This document shows positions 57,274-64,000 of a stretch of 64,000 bases of DNA, piece after piece (position 1 is the stretch's first letter; every line of letters starts with the position of its first letter). The stretch spans positions 3,183,434 to 3,247,433 of the forward strand of contig NZ_JAWJZH010000001.1 in NCBI RefSeq assembly GCF_033063295.1. Direction: 5' to 3'. Both the position numbers and the translations under genes were made by a program. The notes under the pieces were generated by a model. The model made no database searches. It saw only the letters and a program-made list of their open reading frames with translations, and was not told the DNA's origin. This DNA comes from Nitrosomonas sp. Is35 (GTDB taxonomy: Bacteria; Pseudomonadota; Gammaproteobacteria; Burkholderiales; Nitrosomonadaceae).

Positions 57274-59457
57274 TTAACCTGCAACAGCAACCGGCCGCTC
57301 TGCCGGGGAATTAACAGCAGGGCCGAGTTCCAGTATTTGCGCCGATGTTTGGCTTGGCGCATCCCTGATAATTTTTCCACCCTCCAGCACAATGACTCTG
57401 TCCGCGCTGGCGATCGTTTCGGGACGATGCGCAACGATGATGCGCGTCAGTTTCAGCGCACGGATCGCTTCGTTGACGTTGTGCTCACGCGCGATATCGA
57501 GATGACTGGTGGCTTCGTCAAGGAAAAGAATGCTGGGCTGGCGGTAAAGCGCCCGGGCCAGCAATAGCCGTTGTTTCTGCCCGCCCGACAATACCGCGCC
57601 CATATCGCCGACTAATGTATTGTATTGCATCGGCATCGCGGTAATGTCGTCATGGATAGACGCCAGCCGGGCGCTTGCTTCGATACGGCCGTAATCCGCC
57701 TGCGCATCGAAAAAACAGATGTTTTCCGCGATGGAACCGGCAAACAATTGATCGTCCTGCATCACGCTGGCGACCGCATTACGGTACCGCTCAACCCCAA
57801 AATGGCTCAGCGGAACGCCATCCACTTCGATACTTCCGCCGCTCGGCTGCAACAGTCCCAGCATCAATTTAACCAAGGTCGTTTTACCGCAACCCGATGG
57901 GCCTATGATAGCGACCGACTCACCCGGCTGGATATCGAAGCTGACATCGTGCAACACCAGCGGATCGGTTTCCGCATGACGGAAGGCCAGATGTTTCACT
58001 GCGATCCGGCCGGCAAGCGGCGCTGCCGCGATACTTCCCGATTCATCAGGCGGTTCCGTGGGGGTCAGTGCAATGTCCCCGGCACGTTCCGTATGCAGTC
58101 CCAACATGCGCAATTCCAAGCCCTTTTCAATCAAGCCCGCAACTCGCTGCACAAATTGGGTTTTATATGCGATGAAAGCAAACAACATTCCGATTGAAAA
58201 ACCGCTACCGTTCGCGCTATCCAGCACCAGCATGGCACCGAACCAAATAGTAATCACATTCTCCACCCCAAACAACAGGCCATTGAGCCCCTGGTACAAA
58301 ATGCCCAGGCGCTGGGTCCGGATGCTGGCATTGAACTGATCGATCGTCAGATTTTGCCACGCTGCCGTGCGCGGCGATTCATGCGCGTGCAGCTTAATGC
58401 TCTGCATACCGCGGATCGTCTCCAGAAAATGACTCTGTTGTTTGGCGCTACGGACAATATGTTCTTCGGTGGCCAGACGAAACGGACGGTATAACGCAAA
58501 CCGCAGCAAGGCATAAACCACGGCGGCAATCAGCGCGATCAAGGCCAGTTTGATACTGTAAAAAAGCATCATGCCGAGCGTGACCATAGCCATCACCCCA
58601 TCGATCAATGCCTCCAGAAATCCGGTCGTCAGGGTCCGTTGTATGACATTGAGCGAATCGAAACGCGACACGATATCGCCGACGTGACGTTTGTCAAACC
58701 AGCTCATGGGCAGGCGGATCAAATGACGAAACAAGTTCGTGATCATCTGCAAATTGAGCGTTGTTCCAAGCACCATCAGCACCCAGGCGCGCAATGCTGT
58801 CACACCCGCTTGCACCACGGCGAACAACAGAAACCCAATTCCCAGCACGGTGACGAGATCGTAATCTTGCGCCACCAGCGCCTGATCGACAATCCACTGC
58901 ATATAGAAAGGCGCCAGGATGGCAAAAAGCTGTAATACCAGCGCGAGCACCAGAATCTGCGTAACCGTCCCGCCCAATCCTTGCAAACGGCCGATCAGCG
59001 TGGTCAGTTTTACCTTGCGCGTATCGTCGCGCGCTGTGAATTCACTGGTAGGCATCAGCTCCAACGCGACCCCGGTAAAATGCTTGGAGAACTCCGCTAA
59101 CGCCAATTCACGTTCACCGGCGGCCGGATCGTGCAGCGTCACGCGGTTTCCTTGAACGCGGGTCAATACCACAAAATGACTGAAATCCCAATGCAGCACG
59201 CAAGGCAGCTTCAGTTCCGGCAAATGGCCAAGATCCAGCCGTAGCGGACGGGGAGTAAGTTTGAGCTGACCGGCAATTTTCATCAAATCGGCGAGTGTCG
59301 ATCCGCGTAATGAGATGGGATAGCGTGTCCGCAAAGTCGCCAGATCGATACGATGGCCATGATAACTGGCAATCATGGCCAAGCACGCCAAACCGCATTC
59401 CGCCGCTTCGGTTTGCAGAATAACCGGGGTTTTGTGGCGTAAGGAAAAATTAAGCAT
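57274..59457 (-). CDS. Peptidase-containing ABC exporter (C39) of a RiPP operon
   Basis: 727 residues from ATG 59457 (Shine-Dalgarno AAAGGA). The N-terminal C39 peptidase has Cys21 in ECGLACLAM, His94 in HFVVL and Asp110 in LHDPAAG, a complete triad that cleaves after double-glycine leaders. Then come six transmembrane helices and an ATPase (GPSGCGKTTLVKL, LSGGQKQRLLLARAL, LFLDEATSHLD). It is last in the four-gene operon and would process and export the precursor peptide. Confidence 0.93.
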   Translation of the reverse strand: MLNFSLRHKTPVILQTEAAECGLACLAMIASYHGHRIDLATLRTRYPISLRGSTLADLMKIAGQLKLTPRPLRLDLGHLPELKLPCVLHWDFSHFVVLTRVQGNRVTLHDPAAGERELALAEFSKHFTGVALELMPTSEFTARDDTRKVKLTTLIGRLQGLGGTVTQILVLALVLQLFAILAPFYMQWIVDQALVAQDYDLVTVLGIGFLLFAVVQAGVTALRAWVLMVLGTTLNLQMITNLFRHLIRLPMSWFDKRHVGDIVSRFDSLNVIQRTLTTGFLEALIDGVMAMVTLGMMLFYSIKLALIALIAAVVYALLRFALYRPFRLATEEHIVRSAKQQSHFLETIRGMQSIKLHAHESPRTAAWQNLTIDQFNASIRTQRLGILYQGLNGLLFGVENVITIWFGAMLVLDSANGSGFSIGMLFAFIAYKTQFVQRVAGLIEKGLELRMLGLHTERAGDIALTPTEPPDESGSIAAAPLAGRIAVKHLAFRHAETDPLVLHDVSFDIQPGESVAIIGPSGCGKTTLVKLMLGLLQPSGGSIEVDGVPLSHFGVERYRNAVASVMQDDQLFAGSIAENICFFDAQADYGRIEASARLASIHDDITAMPMQYNTLVGDMGAVLSGGQKQRLLLARALYRQPSILFLDEATSHLDIAREHNVNEAIRALKLTRIIVAHRPETIASADRVIVLEGGKIIRDAPSQTSAQILELGPAVNSPAERPVAVAG

Positions 59458-59467
59458 GATCCGTCCT

Positions 59468-60715
59468 TTAAATCCGCCCGGTAATCGACAGCACCGGATC
59501 AAACACCCACTCAATCAACCGCCGCCGGTCGATATGAACATCCGCATCCAGCACCATACCCGCCTGCAATGGCATCGCCTGGCCGTACGCTTGCACCTGC
59601 TGCTGCGGCAAACGGACCGTGATGCGGTATACCGACTCCTGAATCGCTACCGGCAAACTGGATTCATCCGGTTGAATCACCGTGCGGCCGATTTCGACCA
59701 CCTCACCCAGATGGTGCCCGAAGCGCTGATAGGGAAAAGCTTGATAGCGCAGGGAAACTTGCTGTTCCGGCTTAATAAATCCGGCGGCGCGCGTGGGCAC
59801 CAATAACTGTGCTTGTAGCTCGGCGCCCGCGGGCAAAATCGATAGCAGCGGCATGGCCGGATTCACCATCTGCCCTACTTCAGCCAAAATGGTCGTAACC
59901 GTACCATTGGCCGGTGCAGTCAAAATAACGCTGCGGCGTGCATCGGCTTCCGTGAGTTGTTGCTCTAGCTCGGAGATTTGCCGTTCGATCGCGGCGGTAT
60001 TATTGGCCTGTTTCAAACCGGAAGCCGATAATTCCACGCGCGCCGCGCTCAGCTCGCGATTCAGGCCGGTAATGCTACGTTTTAATTGCGCATGTTGATT
60101 ACGCTGATCGATCAGCGCCTCCTGCTTTTCCTGTACGGCCGCATCGGAGACAAAATGCTCCGTCAGTAATTTTTCATAACGCGCCACCGTGCGTTCCGCA
60201 TTCGCCACGCGACTGGCTTGAAGCGCCAATTGCGCCAAGGCTTCACGGATTTCCGTTTCCAATCCGCGGATCCGGCCGGCAATACTGCTGCCGGTCAGTA
60301 CATCGATTTGCTGCTGCTTGCCTTGCTCCTGCCGCAAACTATCGCGCCGCTGCTTAAGCTCCGCCAGCATCGCCGCCTGCGCTTCGCGCGTATTTGTCGT
60401 AGCACGTTCACTGGTAATCGTCAGCAACGCATCGCCTTGTTTGACCTGCTGACCTTCACTAACATGCTTCTCAAGCACGGTTCCGTTTTGCGGGGAAAAA
60501 ACCCGGATCATGCCTTGTGTCGGCGACAAGTAACCCACCACATGTTCCTTGCGGGTATATTCCCCCCAGTATGCAAAACCGGCGATCGCGATGGCAAAAA
60601 GCGCGGCCGCCCAAACCAGCACACTGATCGCCGGAGACCGCGCAATCAAAACATCGCCATGCAAGCAGTTTTTCTGGTGAGATAAAGCTTCTGTACGAAA
60701 AAGGGCGCGCTTCAT
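59468..60715 (-). CDS. HlyD-family membrane-fusion protein of the RiPP exporter
   Basis: 415 residues from ATG 60715. One N-terminal transmembrane helix (VLVWAAALFAIAIAGFAYWG), a lipoyl-like LSPTQGMIRVFSPQNGTV, long coiled-coil helices (about 90-235) and a beta-barrel C-terminus. It bridges the ABC exporter to an outer-membrane channel. It lies 17 bp after the radical SAM gene and 10 bp before the exporter gene, so the operon is tight. Confidence 0.9.
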   Translation of the reverse strand: MKRALFRTEALSHQKNCLHGDVLIARSPAISVLVWAAALFAIAIAGFAYWGEYTRKEHVVGYLSPTQGMIRVFSPQNGTVLEKHVSEGQQVKQGDALLTITSERATTNTREAQAAMLAELKQRRDSLRQEQGKQQQIDVLTGSSIAGRIRGLETEIREALAQLALQASRVANAERTVARYEKLLTEHFVSDAAVQEKQEALIDQRNQHAQLKRSITGLNRELSAARVELSASGLKQANNTAAIERQISELEQQLTEADARRSVILTAPANGTVTTILAEVGQMVNPAMPLLSILPAGAELQAQLLVPTRAAGFIKPEQQVSLRYQAFPYQRFGHHLGEVVEIGRTVIQPDESSLPVAIQESVYRITVRLPQQQVQAYGQAMPLQAGMVLDADVHIDRRRLIEWVFDPVLSITGRI

Positions 60716-60732
60716 TGGATCAATCGATTTCG

Positions 60733-61791
60733 TTAAATATCGCTGTGCGCATGCGCGATATTCAATGGACCGCTCTTTTCGACGAGGTAAGGATAATTCG
60801 CTTCTTCCGCCCGTTTGCCGATCAGATTGTTCCAATCAAAAAAATAGGGTTTTGGCGCACGGGATATTTCATCGTAAACATCCCGGCAGAGCGAATAAAA
60901 CGCTGGCAGGCGCTGTTCTTGCCAGTCTTTCAGCAACGTGTGCAACGGCGCCTGGGTTAGATTACCTATGGCAAAATCCCGCGCAAATCCGTATTGAATT
61001 GGACTGACAGTGGCGTCCGCCTCAATCACGACCGGAGAAACCAAATCGCCAAACCGTTTACTTTTGTGTTCGGCTACGGCACTGGCAAAAACCAGTTCCG
61101 GATGTTGTTTCACGGTTTCGCTCAATGCGAGATCGATTTGTACTCTCAACGCACTGTTATTGCTTTGCTGGGCAAGCAGCCAGGCATACGCGCTTTCCGT
61201 CGCATCCGGCGCGCTTCCTTGCAGCATCGTGGCGGCATTACCGACTTCCTCCAAGGGATGAATCTGGAGCAATTTTGCACCCTCGCTGATAGCAAAATCC
61301 CGGACCCAGTCGAGTTCGTTCAAATTGTATTGCGTCAATGTGAAAATAAAACCGAAATTCATATTCGCTGCGCGCAGCAGCGGTAAGCGCGCTTTCATGG
61401 TATCGAACGCCAGCTGCGAACCTCTGATACGGTTATGCGACTCAGGTATGCCGTCAATGCTGATCGCTAGCACATCGACGTTGCCGTGCAACAGCTCGAT
61501 ATTCGGCGCCGTCAGCAACATACCGTTGGAAGTCACGCTGGTGCGCATACCGCAGGTGTGGGCATGCTGTAATAATTGTGCCAATGGTTTATAAAGCAGC
61601 GGTTCACCACCGGAAAGACTGACAAAATTGAAACCTTCGTCGGCCGCATCCGAAATGGCCTCACTCAAAAGATCAAGCGCAAGAGCGCCGTGCGCTCGCG
61701 GTGAAGAAGAAGAATAGCAGTGGAGGCAACTTAGATTGCACTGCCGTGTTGGATGTATTTGCAAAATACGGGCTGATCCGGTTGGTCCCAT
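60733..61791 (-). CDS. Radical SAM peptide-modifying enzyme (no SPASM cysteines)
   Basis: 352 residues. RQCNLSCLHCYSSSSP holds the Cx3Cx2C 4Fe-4S motif (Cys18, 22, 25), then SLSGGEPLLY and ISIDGIPESHNRIRG. The C-terminal PIQYGFARDFAIGNL region resembles SPASM/twitch peptide maturases, but only two other cysteines occur in the whole protein, so the auxiliary clusters appear absent. It should install an unusual crosslink or other change in the precursor. It starts 24 bp after the precursor gene. Confidence 0.88.
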   Translation of the reverse strand: MGPTGSARILQIHPTRQCNLSCLHCYSSSSPRAHGALALDLLSEAISDAADEGFNFVSLSGGEPLLYKPLAQLLQHAHTCGMRTSVTSNGMLLTAPNIELLHGNVDVLAISIDGIPESHNRIRGSQLAFDTMKARLPLLRAANMNFGFIFTLTQYNLNELDWVRDFAISEGAKLLQIHPLEEVGNAATMLQGSAPDATESAYAWLLAQQSNNSALRVQIDLALSETVKQHPELVFASAVAEHKSKRFGDLVSPVVIEADATVSPIQYGFARDFAIGNLTQAPLHTLLKDWQEQRLPAFYSLCRDVYDEISRAPKPYFFDWNNLIGKRAEEANYPYLVEKSGPLNIAHAHSDI

Positions 61792-61815
61792 TGCTATCTC
61801 CCTCTTGATGAGCTG

Positions 61816-62016
61816 TTAATGTCCAGCGCTGATCGTGTTAACGTGATAAATATCGACTGGGATACCCCTGATCAGCCAGGATGGAAAAGTGTTAAAATTA
61901 ACTGCGCTGAAACCGGATAATCCACCCGCGATTTGACTGATTTCTTCCGGGGTTAAGCTCGCCATGGTTTGGCATTCGGCTTTCAGTTTTTCAGAACCGC
62001 TCATTTCATGAGACAT
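61816..62016 (-). CDS. RiPP precursor peptide with double-glycine leader
   Basis: 66 residues, strong Shine-Dalgarno AAAGGAG. Leader 1-32 ends LTPEEISQIAGG, a canonical double-glycine motif for the C39 exporter. The core (33-66) is LSGFSAVNFNTFPSW then LIRGIPVDIYHVNTISAGH; it has no cysteine, one Trp, one Tyr and two His. Hence the radical SAM enzyme cannot make thioether bridges and more likely makes another modification. The product family is not recognised. Confidence 0.85.
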   Translation of the reverse strand: MSHEMSGSEKLKAECQTMASLTPEEISQIAGGLSGFSAVNFNTFPSWLIRGIPVDIYHVNTISAGH

Positions 62017-62295
62017 GATTTTTCTCCTTTGAAGGGTTTAATAAACAATGCTAGGCGGATTGATCGATCCCAAAGTTGCGATTGAAATAAGGTTTTGACG
62101 CTGCCAAAAACCGCTGCCAATGCATTTATCAACCAATCCAGTTTCAAGATAACGTGATTGACTTGAAACCGCAGTGAGAAAAATCACAGCGGAATGCACA
62201 TCCATTCCGGCTATTGGAACGTCTATTTGAAGCCAGCAAATACGTTATGATGATCCGCTAATGGCTAAATCTTTATCAGGTATTGATACAAAAAC

Positions 62296-63087
62296 ATGAG
62301 AATTACCCACCTTACCCTGCAAAAAATGGTTGAGAACCGTGAAAAATTCGCGGTACTGACCTGTTACGACGCGACTTTTGCAGCCGTACTGGAAAATGCC
62401 GGTGTAGACGTGTTATTGGTTGGCGACTCGTTGGGCAATGTACTGCACGGTAGTGACACCACTTTGGCCGTGACGCTCGAGGACATGATTTATCACACAC
62501 GCTGTGTGGCGCGCGGCAGCAGCAAGGCGCTGATCGTCACGGATATGCCGTTCGGCAGTTATCAGATCTCGCCCGCGCAAGCGTTTGAGCATGCCGCCAG
62601 GATTATCGCCGCGGGTGCGCAGATGGTTAAGATCGAAGGCGGCTATCTCATGGCTGACACGATTCAATTCCTGACCCGGCGCGGTATCCCGGTGTGCGCG
62701 CATATCGGTCTGACGCCGCAATCCGTTCACCAGCTGGGCGGATATAAACTGCAGGGTAATACGGAGAAATCGGCGAAACAATTGCTCGATGACGCAAAAA
62801 TGCTGGAAAAATCCGGCGCGAGTTTACTGGTGATGGAAGTGGTTCCGGCGAAACTAGCGAAAAAAATTACCCAAGCATTATCTATTCCGACCATCGGCAT
62901 CGGCGCGGGCGCCGATTGCTCGGGCCAGGTGCTGGTACTGCACGACATGCTGGGACTATCCCAAGGTAAAAAACCGCGCTTCATCAAAGACTTCATGCCG
63001 GGTGCCAAAAGCATACCCGAAGCAGTGGCGAATTATGTACAGGCTGTCAAAACCGGGCAGTTTCCTGCTAAAGAACACGAATTTTGA
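62296..63087 (+). CDS. panB: 3-methyl-2-oxobutanoate hydroxymethyltransferase
   Basis: 263 residues. [56 protein letters not shown], and [22 protein letters not shown] are the PanB motifs. It makes ketopantoate from alpha-ketoisovalerate in pantothenate synthesis. panC starts 13 bp later. Confidence 0.97.
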   Translation: MRITHLTLQKMVENREKFAVLTCYDATFAAVLENAGVDVLLVGDSLGNVLHGSDTTLAVTLEDMIYHTRCVARGSSKALIVTDMPFGSYQISPAQAFEHAARIIAAGAQMVKIEGGYLMADTIQFLTRRGIPVCAHIGLTPQSVHQLGGYKLQGNTEKSAKQLLDDAKMLEKSGASLLVMEVVPAKLAKKITQALSIPTIGIGAGADCSGQVLVLHDMLGLSQGKKPRFIKDFMPGAKSIPEAVANYVQAVKTGQFPAKEHEF

Positions 63088-63100
63088 TTGCCTGATCTGT

Positions 63101-63946
63101 ATGAACATACTGACCGATATTGCCGCATTGCGTGACACGCTGCGCGATGAAAAAAATATTGCTTTCGTTCCAACCATGGGGAATCTGCACGAGGGTCATC
63201 TAGCGCTGATCGAACAAGCAAACCGGTTGTCCGGTTGCGTGGTGGTCAGTATTTTTGTCAACCGGCTGCAATTCTTGCCGCACGAAGATTTTGAGCGCTA
63301 TCCGCGCACATTGGAAGAAGATTGCAGGGCGCTGTCCGTACTGAATGTCAAGACCGTTTTCGCGCCCAATGAAAAAATTCTTTTCCCAACACCGCAAGAA
63401 TTCTTGTTAGCATTACCGCCTGTAGCAGATATCCTGGAAGGAAAATTCCGCCCGGGGTTTTTTCGTGGTGTTGCAACGATCGTATTGAAGCTATTCAATA
63501 TTATTCAACCTGACCTAGCTGTATTCGGCAAAAAGGATTATCAGCAGTTGCATATAGTGCGTGAAATGGTGCGACAATTGAATTTACCCATTAATATTGT
63601 GGCCGGAGAAACGATCCGGTCTGTCGATGGACTGGCGCTCAGTTCGCGTAATCAGTATTTAAACGGCATACAACGGGCAGAAGCCTGCCACCTTTATCAG
63701 ACGCTTTTACGCATCAAGCAGGAAATCATTTCCGGCTGCACCGATTTTCAGACACTACAACGGAACGCCAGCAACGCTTTACTCCAACGCGGCTGGAAAG
63801 TTGATTACATCAGCATCCATGAACGCAGTTCGCTGCTGCCAGCGCAGGCCCCGGACCGGGATTTGGTCGTTTTAGGGGCAGCCTGGCTCGGCAATACGCG
63901 ATTAATCGATAACCTGGAAATTAAACAACCGATTTTTCTAAACTAA
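63101..63946 (+). CDS. panC: Pantothenate synthetase
   Basis: 281 residues from ATG 63101; the longer frame (63002) lies inside pan[17 protein letters not shown] holds the HIGH-like ATP site, then SIFVNRLQF (many families have VNPxQF), [25 protein letters not shown]. It ligates pantoate and beta-alanine. It is co-transcribed with panB, in the common order. Confidence 0.96.
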   Translation: MNILTDIAALRDTLRDEKNIAFVPTMGNLHEGHLALIEQANRLSGCVVVSIFVNRLQFLPHEDFERYPRTLEEDCRALSVLNVKTVFAPNEKILFPTPQEFLLALPPVADILEGKFRPGFFRGVATIVLKLFNIIQPDLAVFGKKDYQQLHIVREMVRQLNLPINIVAGETIRSVDGLALSSRNQYLNGIQRAEACHLYQTLLRIKQEIISGCTDFQTLQRNASNALLQRGWKVDYISIHERSSLLPAQAPDRDLVVLGAAWLGNTRLIDNLEIKQPIFLN

Positions 63947-63958
63947 CATTGCAGCATT

Positions 63959-64000
63959 ATGACCGCCTTTCCAAACCAGACAGACGAAGAACAAAAAATG
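63959..64000 (+). CDS. Start of an unidentified gene (3'-partial)
   Basis: An ATG at 63959, 12 bp after panC, opens a frame (MTAFPNQTDEEQKM) to the window edge. It is too short to identify, but the position suggests a third gene in the pan operon. Confidence 0.35.
   Translation, partial: MTAFPNQTDEEQKM

Overview
The window looks like chromosome from a betaproteobacterium of the Nitrosomonadaceae type (Nitrosomonas-like). The basis is the housekeeping gene content and protein flavour, a PEP-CTERM surface protein, an MtrA/MtrB-type cytochrome-porin pair of the kind found in Nitrosomonadales, and an IS1016-type insertion sequence. No ammonia-oxidation gene or rRNA lies in the window, so the genus is an inference. 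The mnmG-rsmG-parA-parB order plus a perfect 16-bp parS palindrome (26841-26856) suggests the replication-origin region, although no dnaA is visible.

Layout. 0-16 kb: desaturase tail, a divergent phosphoglycerate mutase, an inosine/uracil-type DNA glycosylase, envelope proteins (VanZ-like, DUF4139, DUF748, DUF2141, acyltransferase), an Aer-like energy-taxis receptor, FKBP and PncC. 16.4-17.9 kb: a RAYT transposase between two inverted REP sequences, sitting in the 3' end of a HEPN-domain gene. 18-22.6 kb: a three-gene set (malyl-CoA lyase plus two CoA-ligase subunits) that reads as malate-CoA ligase (MtkAB) rather than succinyl-CoA synthetase, then an ADP-ribosylglycohydrolase-like protein. 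22.4-26.9 kb: parB-parA-rsmG-mnmG and parS. 27-30 kb: an AT-rich accessory stretch with a secreted lipase-like protein, a HEPN-like protein and a toxin-antitoxin pair broken by a complete IS1595-family element with an 8-bp target duplication.

30-36 kb: a complete RND multidrug efflux operon. 36-39.4 kb: an MtrB-like porin and a decaheme MtrA-like cytochrome. 39.5-45.7 kb: a methyltransferase, a MazG-like pyrophosphohydrolase with an orphan antitoxin, an AT-rich two-gene system (GHKL ATPase plus a large phosphoribosyltransferase-like protein) that is a candidate undescribed system, and a RelE-type toxin-antitoxin set. 45.7-57.3 kb: mostly housekeeping (ettA, pseudouridine synthase, uppP, thiC with a TPP riboswitch, pcm, a TolC-family protein, rnpB, pcnB, folK).

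57.3-62 kb: a compact four-gene RiPP operon made of a double-glycine precursor peptide, a radical SAM enzyme, an HlyD adaptor and a C39-peptidase ABC exporter. 62.3-64 kb: panB-panC and the start of an unidentified gene.

The two most promising novel systems are the radical-SAM RiPP operon and the GHKL/PRTase-like pair. The best functional reassignment is mclA-mtkA-mtkB. All family assignments come from reading the translated proteins and remembered family motifs; no database search was run.
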